From assembly GCF_000013345.1 (NCBI RefSeq), contig NC_007777.1, forward strand, positions 3,410,001-3,474,000: a DNA stretch of 64,000 nt. The letters run 5' to 3'. Numbering within the stretch: the stretch's first letter is position 1; each line of letters opens with the position of its first letter. Below, in pieces: positions 16,276 to 24,357 of this stretch. This stretch comes from Frankia casuarinae (GTDB lineage Bacteria; Actinomycetota; Actinomycetes; Frankiales; Frankiaceae). A program made the position numbers and the translations under genes. The notes below the pieces were generated by a model. That model was not told where the DNA came from and made no database searches. It worked only from the letters and a program-made list of their open reading frames with translations.

Positions 16276-18060
16276 TCATGCGACCGTGTGGGTCTGGAGC
16301 CACATCTCGAGCAGCGCGGCCTGCCACAGGGCGTTCGCGCCGAGCGCCGTGCGGTTGTCGTTCGGGGCGGCGAGCATCGTCTGGACCCACACCGGCCGGA
16401 ACAGACCCCGCGCCTTCGCCGCCGGATCGGTGAGCGCCTCGCGCACCCGGTCCAGGAACGGCCCGTCGAGATGGCGGATCGCCGGCACCGGGAAGTACCC
16501 CTTGGGTCGGTCGATGACGTCGACCGGCATCAGCGGGCGGCCGATGTTCTTGAGCACACCCTTGCCGCCGGAGGCGAGCTTCAGCTCCGGCGGGCAGGCT
16601 GCGGCGAGCTCGACCAACTCGTGGTCGAGGAACGGGGTGCGGGCCTCAAGCCCCGCGGCCATCGTCATGTTGTCGACCCGTTTCACGGGGTCGTCAACGA
16701 GCATGATCGTCGAGTCGATGCGCAGCGCGGCGTCAACGGCGGTTTCGGCGCCCGGCCGGGCGAAGTGGGAGGCGACGAAGTGCCGGCTGGCATCGGCCTC
16801 GATGAGATGGTGCGGCTCCACCATCGCGGGCAGGTCCCGGTGCGGTCGGTCGGCGAAGACCCGCAGGTAGGCGTCGACGGCGTCGGTCCGCCCAACACCC
16901 GCCAGCGGCGGATACCAGGAATACCCGGCGAAGACCTCGTCGGCGCCCTGCCCCGACTGCACGACCTTGACGTGCCGGGAGACCTCCTGGGAGAGCAGGT
17001 AGAAGGCCACGCAGTCGTGGCTGACCATCGGCTCGCTCATCGCGGCGACGGCCGCGTCGACGGCGGGCAGCAGCCTCGTCCCCGGCACCCGGATCTGATG
17101 GTGGTCGGTGTCGAAGTACCGGGCGATGACGTCGGAGTAGACGAACTCGTCGCCGGGCTCGCCGCCGACGGCCTCGAACCCGACACTGAAGGTCGCGAGA
17201 TCCTTCTGCCCCGCCTCGGCGAGCAGCGCGACGATCAGACTGGAGTCCAGCCCACCGGACAGCAACACGCCGACCGGGACATCGGCGACCATCCGGCGGC
17301 GCACCGCGAGGCGCAGCCGCTCGGCGATCGCGTCCTGCCAGTCACGGGCGGTCCAGTCCGCGTGCGCGGGATCGCGGGTGAAGCTGGGACGCCAGTACAG
17401 GTCGTCGGTCGAGGTGCCGTCCGGCTCCACCACCCGCACGGTCGCCGCGGGCAGCTTGCGCACCCCGGCCAGAATCGTGTGCGGTGCGGGCACCACGGAG
17501 TGGAACGACAGGTAGTGGTGAAAGGCGACCAGGTCGATGTCGGAGGAGACGCCGCCGCCGGCGAGCAGGGCCGGCAGGGTGGAGGCGAACCGCAGGCGCT
17601 CGCTGTTCCCGGTGAGGTAGAGCGGCTTGATGCCGAGCCGGTCCCGGGCGAGGATCAGCCGTCCGCTGTCCCGCTCGGCGATGGCGAAGGCGAACATCCC
17701 GGCGAAGTGGTCGACGCAGCGTCTCCCCCACCGGTGGTACGCCTTGCCGATCACCTCCGTGTCGGAGGTGGAGAAGAAGCGGTAGCCGGCCGCGATCAGC
17801 TCGTCACGCAGCTCCTGATAATTGTAGATGCACCCGTTGAACACCGTGGTCAGGCCGAGTTCGTTGTCCACCATGGGCTGGGCACCGCACTCGGACAAAT
17901 CGATGATCTTCAGGCGACGGTGCCCGAACGCGACCGGGCCGGCGGACCATACTCCCACGCCGTCCGGGCCCCGCGGCACCATCGTCGCGGTCATCCGCAC
18001 CACCGCGTCGACGTTCGCTCCCCGGCCGTCGAATCTCAGCTCGCCACTCAGCCCGCACAT
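16276..18060 (-). CDS. asnO: Asparagine synthase-type amidotransferase, N-acetylglutaminylglutamine amide type
   Basis: 594 residues, class II glutamine amidotransferase plus synthetase domain. Met is followed by Cys2 (MCGLSGELRFDGRG), the glutaminase nucleophile; RGPDGVGVWS and FNGCIYNYQELRDEL complete that site. The synthetase P-loop is LLSGGLDSSLIVALL (about 270), with SGQGADEVFAGYSWYPP further on. The style of the sequence (ALGHRRLKIIDLSECGAQPM-like, FHHYLSFHSVVPAP, RTPFLDHELVELAA) fits the subfamily that amidates N-acetylglutaminylglutamine to the osmolyte NAGGN, rather than plain asparagine synthase; this is from memory of the family. gggag precedes the ATG. Upstream lies the GCS2/ATP-grasp ligase and downstream the S9 peptidase. 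Confidence 0.82.
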   Translation of the reverse strand: MCGLSGELRFDGRGANVDAVVRMTATMVPRGPDGVGVWSAGPVAFGHRRLKIIDLSECGAQPMVDNELGLTTVFNGCIYNYQELRDELIAAGYRFFSTSDTEVIGKAYHRWGRRCVDHFAGMFAFAIAERDSGRLILARDRLGIKPLYLTGNSERLRFASTLPALLAGGGVSSDIDLVAFHHYLSFHSVVPAPHTILAGVRKLPAATVRVVEPDGTSTDDLYWRPSFTRDPAHADWTARDWQDAIAERLRLAVRRRMVADVPVGVLLSGGLDSSLIVALLAEAGQKDLATFSVGFEAVGGEPGDEFVYSDVIARYFDTDHHQIRVPGTRLLPAVDAAVAAMSEPMVSHDCVAFYLLSQEVSRHVKVVQSGQGADEVFAGYSWYPPLAGVGRTDAVDAYLRVFADRPHRDLPAMVEPHHLIEADASRHFVASHFARPGAETAVDAALRIDSTIMLVDDPVKRVDNMTMAAGLEARTPFLDHELVELAAACPPELKLASGGKGVLKNIGRPLMPVDVIDRPKGYFPVPAIRHLDGPFLDRVREALTDPAAKARGLFRPVWVQTMLAAPNDNRTALGANALWQAALLEMWLQTHTVA

Positions 18061-18207
18061 GTGCGCTCCCGTCGATCGATGAGGTCAGGCGAGATCCATT
18101 CCCCGAGGCTTCCTTCCCGGTACCGCAGCCGTTGACTACGACCTCACTTTCGAGGACGGAGATTTCACAACAGTGTCCGCGATGTTGCCAACTCCCTCGG
18201 TCGCCAA

Positions 18208-18251
18208 CCCGCACGGAACCGCAGCGCATCCCGCACGGAACCGCAGCGCAT
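18208..18251. repeat. 22-bp perfect tandem duplication in intergenic DNA
   Basis: cccgcacggaaccgcagcgcat occurs twice in tandem within the 273-bp gap (18061-18333) between the ligase stop and the amidotransferase start. A further near-duplicate of gacggcggggaatc lies at about 18313-18350. No gene is seen in this gap. Confidence 0.9.
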
Positions 18252-18333
18252 CCCGCGACGGAAGACCGGGCCACCCTGGATCCGACTACGGAGAGTATCG
18301 GCCACGGAACGGTTGACGGCGGGGAATCACCGG

Positions 18334-20919
18334 CTAACGGCGGGGAATCCAGGTGTCCTTGGATCCCCCGCCCTGCGAGGAGTTGACGATCAGACTGCCG
18401 GGAGGCGCCACCCGGCTGAGCGCCGCGGGCACCACCCGCGGCTCCCGCCCGGCGTAGACAAAGACCCGCAGATCTACCGCGCAGGGTTCGAGATGGCTGT
18501 CATGCCAGGTCGGATGGGTCGACAGCGACACCAGTTCCTGGCCGATCCACTGCCGGGGATTGGCCAGGATCCGCTCGCGGACCTCGGTAAGCCGGTAGGG
18601 CTCGGCGTGCGGCCCGATGACCACGCCGGACCCGCCGTACCCGTCGACCGGTTTCACCACCAGTTGATCGAGGTTGTCCAGCACGTGTTCACACTGCTCC
18701 GGGTCGCCGCAGACATAGGTCGGCACGTCATCGAGCACCGGCTGCTCGCCCAGGTAGTAGGTGACCATCCGCGGGACGTAGGCGTAGACGACCTTGTCGT
18801 CACCCACCCCGTTACCCAGAGCGTTCGCTATGCCGACCCGGCGGGCCCGGATCGCGCGCAGCAGCGGGAGCCCCAGCGGGGTGCCGGCGGCTCCGAGGGC
18901 GCCGAACAGGTCGTCCTCGTCCATCCGGCGGTAGAGGACGTCGACGCGGCACCGCCGGGAGCCGTCGATCCGGTAGACGACGTCGTTGTCGTCGACCAGC
19001 AGATCCGCCGGTTCCACCAGCGCGACGCCCATCTTCTCGGCGAGCAGGGAATGCTCGAAGTACGCCGCGTCGGTCTTCCCGCCGGTCAGCACGGCCACCG
19101 CCGGGTCCCCCGTCGCCGCCGCCGGGGCCGCCGCGACCAGCGCCTCGTGCAGCAGGGCGGGTATGCCGTCCAGTCGCAGGATGCCGGCCGGCGGACCGAG
19201 CTCCGGCAGCACCGACTCGGCGAGCCGCCGGCCTTCCATGGCGTAGGCGATACCGGACGGCACGCGCAGGTTGTCCTCCAGCACCAGCCAGCCGCCGTCG
19301 CCGCCGCGGACCAGGTCGATGCCGGCGACGGTCACCCGGATGGCGTCCGGGCCGACGGCGCGACCGCCGTGGCGCAGGCTCGGCGCGTCGTTGACCACCC
19401 AGGCCGGCACGATCCCGTCGGCGACGGCCGCCCGCTCGCCGTAGATGTCGTGCAGGAACGCCTCCAGGGCCCGGACCCGCTGGCTCAGCCCGGTCGTCAG
19501 GGTCGTCCAGTCGTCGGCGGCGATGATCCGCGGGACCAGGTCGAACGGAAAGGGACGGCTGGCGGAGTCCCCCGAGGCCCGGAAGACGATCCCCCGGTCG
19601 TTCTGCTCGGCCTCGCGCGTCCCGACCCGTTCGTCGAGGATGCCCGGGCCGAGCCGTTCCAAGGTGCGCATGACGGCCCGGTACTGGGGACGGACCGCGC
19701 CGCGGGCGTCGACGATCTCGTCGTACCCGGTCGGCTGGTAGCGCTCGAGCAGCCGCGGCGCGATCTGGTCGGAGGCGGACACAGCGGGCGCGCTCCCCAG
19801 CGCGGCCGCCGCCCCCGCGGGCGGGACGTCGCGGGTCTCGGCCAGCACCAGATCCGCGACGTCGGTGAGCAGACCCCGACGGGCGAAGGCCCGGCGCTGG
19901 CGGTGCGCCGAGCTGCCCCGGCCGACGGCCTGTTCGGCCAGGTTGTCGATGAGCTCCCAGTCGTCGAACCGTTCGAGCTGCGGGCGGACCTCGGTGAGCA
20001 GCCGGCGCAGCATGGCCTGGGCCGGTATCGGGCCGGCACCGAGGATGTCGACGAGGTCGCCCTCCAGGCCGGACCGGGCCGCCCGCCAGGTCGCCGCGCG
20101 CAGCAGCTCCGCGCGTGGCGGCGGGGCCTGGCCGCCGGCCTCGATCTCCTCGATGGCCTGGCACACCAGCGCCCGGAACAGCCCGGCGATAAGGATGACG
20201 TTGTCGACGTCCGGGCAGGCATCGCAGATGCGCAGCTCGACGGTGGGCAGGTGGGCCGACGGGCGGACGTCGAAGTAGACCATCCCCGGGTCGCTGATCA
20301 CCCCGGACTTGATCAGGTCTGCCACGAGCTGGTCGTACTCCGCGGCGGTCCGGAAGGACCCGGCGACCCCCGCGGTCGGCCAGCGCTGCCACACCAGCGT
20401 GCGCATGCTCGCGTAGCCGCTGTCGGCGCCCATCCAGAACGGCGAGCTGGCCGAGAGCGCCAGCAGCATCGGCAGCCACGGCGCGGTCCAGGCGACGACG
20501 GCCATCGCGAGGTCGCGGTCGGCCACGTCGACGTGCACTTGGGCGCCGCAGATGAGCTGCTCGCGCGCGACGATCTGGTAGTCCTCGGTCATCTGCTCGT
20601 AACGGTCGTCCCGGGAGACGTCGAGCAGATCCATGTCCACGATCGGCACGGTGCCCGCGGCGGCCGGCCCGAGCCCGAGCTCGCCGGTCACCTCCGCGAG
20701 TCGCCGCCGCAGATCGAGCAGGTTCGTCCGCAGCTCCAGCAGATCCGCCGTCGGCTGACTGTTCGTCTCGACAACCGATTTCAATAGCTCTGGAGAGAAC
20801 GAGTCCCCGTCGAGTCGACGGAGGACCTCCTCGGCCCTGGGAACGAGCTGACGGGTAGTGAGATCGAGGATGTGAAATTCCTCCTCGACGCCGACGGCCA
20901 CGATTCGTGCGTCGCTCAT
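18334..20919 (-). CDS. Carboxylate-amine ligase (GCS2/YbdK) fused to circularly permuted ATP-grasp
   Basis: 861 residues, two ligase modules. The N-terminal half (about 1-360) is a YbdK-type glutamate-cysteine-ligase-2 domain: VAVGVEEEFHILDLTT, VVETNSQPTADLLELR, CGAQVHVDVADRDLAMAV and RPSAHLPTVELRICDACPD. The C-terminal half (about 400-861) is a circularly permuted type-2 ATP-grasp (DUF404/DUF407 group): AWVVNDAPSLRHGGRAV, GGWLVLEDNLRVPSGI, RIDVLYRR-like, VVKPVDGYGGSGVVIG and CAVDLRVFVYAG. Both modules form amide or peptide bonds with ATP. Placed ahead of an NAGGN-type amidotransferase, it may make the dipeptide precursor in place of the GNAT/ATP-grasp synthetase of the known pathway; this is an inference. 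Start ATG 20919; no strong ribosome site. Confidence 0.85.
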   Translation of the reverse strand: MSDARIVAVGVEEEFHILDLTTRQLVPRAEEVLRRLDGDSFSPELLKSVVETNSQPTADLLELRTNLLDLRRRLAEVTGELGLGPAAAGTVPIVDMDLLDVSRDDRYEQMTEDYQIVAREQLICGAQVHVDVADRDLAMAVVAWTAPWLPMLLALSASSPFWMGADSGYASMRTLVWQRWPTAGVAGSFRTAAEYDQLVADLIKSGVISDPGMVYFDVRPSAHLPTVELRICDACPDVDNVILIAGLFRALVCQAIEEIEAGGQAPPPRAELLRAATWRAARSGLEGDLVDILGAGPIPAQAMLRRLLTEVRPQLERFDDWELIDNLAEQAVGRGSSAHRQRRAFARRGLLTDVADLVLAETRDVPPAGAAAALGSAPAVSASDQIAPRLLERYQPTGYDEIVDARGAVRPQYRAVMRTLERLGPGILDERVGTREAEQNDRGIVFRASGDSASRPFPFDLVPRIIAADDWTTLTTGLSQRVRALEAFLHDIYGERAAVADGIVPAWVVNDAPSLRHGGRAVGPDAIRVTVAGIDLVRGGDGGWLVLEDNLRVPSGIAYAMEGRRLAESVLPELGPPAGILRLDGIPALLHEALVAAAPAAATGDPAVAVLTGGKTDAAYFEHSLLAEKMGVALVEPADLLVDDNDVVYRIDGSRRCRVDVLYRRMDEDDLFGALGAAGTPLGLPLLRAIRARRVGIANALGNGVGDDKVVYAYVPRMVTYYLGEQPVLDDVPTYVCGDPEQCEHVLDNLDQLVVKPVDGYGGSGVVIGPHAEPYRLTEVRERILANPRQWIGQELVSLSTHPTWHDSHLEPCAVDLRVFVYAGREPRVVPAALSRVAPPGSLIVNSSQGGGSKDTWIPRR

Positions 20920-21274
20920 GGCGGGCTACGCTACGGCCGGCCGGTTACGCATGCGTGTCACAGATATGACCCGCCTCGGGAAGAATCCCGCGCTACTCGC
21001 CACGGACCTGCACCCCCACCCTTGTCATCGTCGGGTACCGGCCGCCACCCGACACCTCAACCCGACGCCTAGCCCGGCCCACCCGCGCGGCCACTCTCGT
21101 CCGACCCGTCCGTCCGGCCCGTCGGCCCTGCTGGTGGGGCCGACGGGCCCACCAGGGTCTCTACTATCCCGCCGGGCCTCGATAAAACGTGACGAAGCGT
21201 GCAGGGCGCGGCGTGTCCGATGCGGCGCGCGGTCGCCCGACCGGCTCACCGGCGGGAGGATCGACGGGTGTGGC

Positions 21275-21310
21275 GGGACGGACGGATGCGGCGGGACGGA
21301 CGGATGCGGC
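21275..21310. repeat. 18-bp tandem duplication at the broken 5' edge of a LOG-like gene
   Basis: gggacggacggatgcggc twice (21275-21292, 21293-21310), directly before the point where homology to the TIGR00725-type protein starts. The rest of the gene-free stretch 20920-21274 shows nothing recognisable. Confidence 0.85.
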
Positions 21311-21631
21311 GGGACGACGATCGGGCTGCTGCCGGGCCTGTCCCGGGACGAGGGAAACGACCATCTCACCGTCAGCCTCCCGACCGGGATGGGCGAGCTG
21401 CGCAACGGCCTGCTCGTCCGCGGCAGCGACGCGTTGGTCGCCGTCGGCGGAAGCTGGGGAACGCTCAGTGAGATCTCCTTCGCGCTCCGGACCGGGAAGA
21501 CGGTGATCGGTCTCGACACCTGGGCCGTGGACACCCGGGATTCATCGCTGCCGACCGTCATCCCGGTCCAGGATGTTGACGATGTGGTGCCGCTCCTTCC
21601 AGCACACCTCAATGATGCCGGCCCTCGATGA
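21308..21631 (+). pseudogene. 5'-truncated LOG/TIGR00725-type Rossmann protein
   Basis: From 21308 the frame reads GGTTIGLLPGLSRDEGND, PTGMGELRNGLLVRGSDAL and the hallmark VAVGGSWGTLSEISFAL, ending in TVIGLDTWAVD and a short tail. These are the second half of a nucleotide-binding TIGR00725/LOG-like protein, with PTGMGxxRN and GGxxGTxxE motifs. The first half, which should hold the first Rossmann strand and GG-rich loop, is missing; the in-frame sequence before 21308 is repeat-derived and unrelated. I infer that the gene lost its 5' end. If it were expressed, the remaining 107 residues would not make a full nucleotide site. Confidence 0.65.
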
Positions 21632-21651
21632 CGTCTACCGCTTGATGACGT

Positions 21652-21963
21652 CTACCGCTTTTTGTCCGACACGGTTATGACCCCCATCATAGGCGTTCCG
21701 AAGTTGCCGTTGGCGTCCTGGATGCCGCCCTCCGGCCCAGGTGCGACCGGCTGGTTGAAGTCATCCAGGTTCGAGTGGAAACGACAGCGGTGGAGGAAGG
21801 ATCCCGCCTTGCGGAAAGTTGGGGTGAAACTTTCTCCCGGATCGAGCACCTCGTCGGTGCCCCGGTGGTCCGATGCCCGAGAGAAAGAGGCCGACATTCC
21901 GGAGTGCTGTGAAAGTTGTTGTGAACAGGGAGTTACCCTGTTCGCCGACGGCCAGCTCGCCAT
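21652..21963 (-). pseudogene. Cupredoxin-like remnant
   Basis: The last 70 codons resemble the end of a plastocyanin-type blue copper protein: DEVLDPGESFTPTFRKAG (the PG-x-x-F loop), FLHRCRFHS (the Cys and His copper ligands) and TPMMGVITVSDKKR (the Met ligand and final strand). A Gln/Asn/Pro-rich insertion separates Cys/His from Met. The N-terminal strands with the first His ligand are not recognisable in this or other frames. No signal peptide is seen. Probably a degraded or truncated gene; an unusual intact protein starting at the ATG at 21963 is less likely. Confidence 0.45.
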
Positions 21964-22144
21964 TGCGAGTTCCCGCCCATTGCGTGTCCCCGCGGCCGCG
22001 GCGCGGCCGTGGAACACCTCGTGAACCGTCCGGCGTATAGCGTCGAAGGCGCCGGACCCGACGGGTCCAGGCAGATCGGCCGGGTTCCGCCGGCCGCGGC
22101 CCGCGCACAGCCTGCGCACGGGGCCGGTGCAGGGAAGGATCGCG

Positions 22145-23734
22145 ATGTTCTCGTTCGGGATACTGCCGGCCCTGGCGGGGCTCATGGCGGCGGCAATCGC
22201 CGCCGGGCTGTGGTGGTCGGCGGACTGGTGGGGGGCCGCCGCCGTGTCCGGCGCCCTGCTCGCCCTGGCCGTCCACGACGTCACGCAACGCCGGCACGCA
22301 ATCCTGCGGAACTACCCGGTGTTCGGCCACCTCCGCTTCATGCTGGAGTCCATCCGGCCGGAGATCCAGCAGTACTTCATCGAACGCAACTACGACGGCC
22401 GCCCGTTCGACCGCGACATCCGGACGAGCATCTACGAACGCGCGAAGGGCATCCACAGCGACCAGGCGTTCGGCACCGAGCGCGATGTCAACGCGGTCGG
22501 CTACGAGTACCTGCTGCATTCGACGGTGCCACTGGCGGTTGCGCCAGGCACCCCGCCGCCCCGGGTGCGCATCGGCGGCCCGGACTGCACCCAGCCGTAT
22601 GACATGGCGCTGCTCAACATCTCGGCGATGAGCTTCGGAGCGTTATCGGGCAACGCCGTGCTCGCGATGAACCGCGGCGCGGCGGCGGGCGGTTTCGCCC
22701 ATGACACCGGGGAGGGCGGTCTCACCGAGCATCACCTGCGCTACCACGCCGACCTCGTCTGGGAGATCGGCAGCGGCTACTTCGGTGCTCGCACGGCGGA
22801 CGGCGACTTCGACCCGGCGCTGTTCAAGGACAAGGCGGCTCTTCCGTCGGTCCGGATGGTCGAGCTGAAGCTGAGCCAGGGCGCCAAGCCCGGCCTCGGC
22901 GGCATCCTGCCCGCGGCGAAGGTCAGCGCCGAGATCGCGCGGGCCCGCGGTGTCCCGGCCGGGGTGACCTGTGTCAGCCCGCCGGGACACCGGGTCTTCT
23001 CGACTCCGCGGGAACTGGTGCTGTTCATCGCCCGGATGCGGGAGCTCGCGGGTGGCAAGCCCACGGGATTCAAACTGTGTATGGGGCCCCGGCGGGAATT
23101 GCTCGCGATCTGCCGGGCGATGCTGGCCGAGGGGATCACCCCCGACTTCATCGTCGTCGACGGAGGTGAGGGCGGCACCGGCGCCGCGCCGCTGGAATAC
23201 GAGGACCACGTCGGTACTCCGCTCACCGAGGGCCTGATGACGGTGCACAACGCACTCGTCGGCGTCGGCCTGCGAGACCAGGTCCGGATCGGGGTGAGCG
23301 GCAAGATTGCCACCGGGGTGGACATCGTCAAACGGCTCGCCCAGGGCGCCGACTACACCAACGCGGCCCGCGCGATGATGATGGCGGTCGGCTGTATCCA
23401 GGCGCAACGCTGTCACACCAACACCTGCCCGGTCGGGGTGGCCACCCAGGATCCGCGCCGCGCCCGCGCGGTGGACGTCGCGGACAAGGGCGAGCGGGTG
23501 CGCCGCTACCAGCAGGCCGCGGTGGCCCAGGCGGTACAGATGATCGCCTCGCTGGGCTGCGCCGGTCCCGAACAGCTGCATCCGGGGATGCTGATGCGCC
23601 GGGTCACCCACACCGACACCCGTAGCTACGCCGAGCTGTACGAGTGGCTCGAACCCGGGGAACTGCTCGTCGAGCCGCCGGCGGACTGGGCCGCGGACTG
23701 GGCTGCGGCCGACCCGGACCGCTTTCGCCCCTGA
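22145..23734 (+). CDS. FMN-binding glutamate synthase-like protein with N-terminal membrane anchor
   Basis: 529 residues. The N-terminus has two hydrophobic segments (FSFGILPALAGLMAAAIAAG and AAAVSGALLALAVHDV), followed by a glutamate-synthase FMN/FeS domain: ALLNISAMSFGALSGNAVLA, HDTGEGGLTEHHLR, KLSQGAKPGLGGILPAAKV, FIVVDGGEGGTGAAP and RIGVSGKIATGVDIVKRLAQ. Cys residues in QRCHTNTCPVGVATQ match the 3Fe-4S ligands. It lacks the glutaminase and tail domains of GltB, as in the stand-alone 'glutamate synthase-related' family whose reaction is unclear. ggaagg lies at good spacing before the ATG at 22145. It probably sits at the inner membrane face. Confidence 0.9.
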   Translation: MFSFGILPALAGLMAAAIAAGLWWSADWWGAAAVSGALLALAVHDVTQRRHAILRNYPVFGHLRFMLESIRPEIQQYFIERNYDGRPFDRDIRTSIYERAKGIHSDQAFGTERDVNAVGYEYLLHSTVPLAVAPGTPPPRVRIGGPDCTQPYDMALLNISAMSFGALSGNAVLAMNRGAAAGGFAHDTGEGGLTEHHLRYHADLVWEIGSGYFGARTADGDFDPALFKDKAALPSVRMVELKLSQGAKPGLGGILPAAKVSAEIARARGVPAGVTCVSPPGHRVFSTPRELVLFIARMRELAGGKPTGFKLCMGPRRELLAICRAMLAEGITPDFIVVDGGEGGTGAAPLEYEDHVGTPLTEGLMTVHNALVGVGLRDQVRIGVSGKIATGVDIVKRLAQGADYTNAARAMMMAVGCIQAQRCHTNTCPVGVATQDPRRARAVDVADKGERVRRYQQAAVAQAVQMIASLGCAGPEQLHPGMLMRRVTHTDTRSYAELYEWLEPGELLVEPPADWAADWAAADPDRFRP

Positions 23735-23832
23735 TCCAGGGGTACCACGACGCTCTTCGGGAAAAGCTCTTCGGGAAAAGCTCGTGCGGGAAATGGCCGC
23801 GCGCTTCTCATCCAGACAGGAAGGACCGGAGG

Positions 23833-24306
23833 ATGCCAGCAATCACGCCATGTCTGTGGTTCGACACTCAGGGCGAGGAGGCGGCCAGGTTCTACACGTC
23901 GATCTTCCCGAACTCGCGGATCGTCGACATCACCCGCTACGGCCCGGCCGGGCCCCGTCCCGAGGGCACGGTCATGACCGTCCGGTTTGAACTGGATGGC
24001 CAGGAGTACGTCGCGCTGAACGGCGGACCCGAGTTCACCTTCTCGGAGGGGATCTCGCTGCAGGTCGGCTGCGGTTCCCAGGCCGAGATCGACGAGTACT
24101 GGGACCGGCTGACCGACGGTGGCGAGGCAGGACCGTGTGGGTGGCTCAAGGACCGGTACGGGCTGTCCTGGCAGATCGTGCCCACGGCCCTGTCTGAGCT
24201 CCTTGACGATCCCGACCCGGGCCGGTCCCAGCGGGCGATGCAGGCGATGCTGAAGATGTCGAAGCTCGACATCGAGGAGTTGCGCCGGGCCGCCGACGAG
24301 GCGTGA
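23833..24306 (+). CDS. VOC-family protein (PhnB/DUF-type glyoxalase fold)
   Basis: 157 residues. The pattern PCLWFDTQGEEAARFYTSIF, SRIVDITRYGPAGP, GQEYVALNGGPEFTFSEGIS and DRYGLSWQIVPTALSELL is that of the PhnB-like '3-demethylubiquinone-9 3-methyltransferase' annotated VOC group; the annotated methyltransferase name is not supported by the fold. Function unknown, often stress- or metabolite-binding. ggaccggagg ends three bases or fewer from the ATG at 23833, slightly close. It follows the glutamate-synthase-like gene by 98 bp; the gap holds a 13-bp duplication (gctcttcgggaaa). Confidence 0.9.
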   Translation: MPAITPCLWFDTQGEEAARFYTSIFPNSRIVDITRYGPAGPRPEGTVMTVRFELDGQEYVALNGGPEFTFSEGISLQVGCGSQAEIDEYWDRLTDGGEAGPCGWLKDRYGLSWQIVPTALSELLDDPDPGRSQRAMQAMLKMSKLDIEELRRAADEA

Positions 24307-24357
24307 GGCCCGGCGACGGACGCAACGGGCGCCGTGCTCAGGGCACGGGCGCCGCGC

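Noticed and set aside
16276-18060. Plain asparagine synthase B
   Set aside because: The subfamily-specific phrasing and the neighbouring ligase and peptidase fit the N-acetylglutaminylglutamine-type amidotransferase better; AsnB cannot be fully excluded.
15766-18135. Plus-strand open frame of almost 800 codons
   Set aside because: Lies opposite the amidotransferase and peptidase genes; no motif and biased composition.
22145-23734. Housekeeping glutamate synthase large subunit
   Set aside because: The glutaminase and C-terminal domains are missing and an N-terminal membrane anchor is present; no gltD lies nearby.
23833-24306. Ubiquinone-biosynthesis methyltransferase
   Set aside because: The name often attached to this family does not match its VOC fold; there is no S-adenosylmethionine site.
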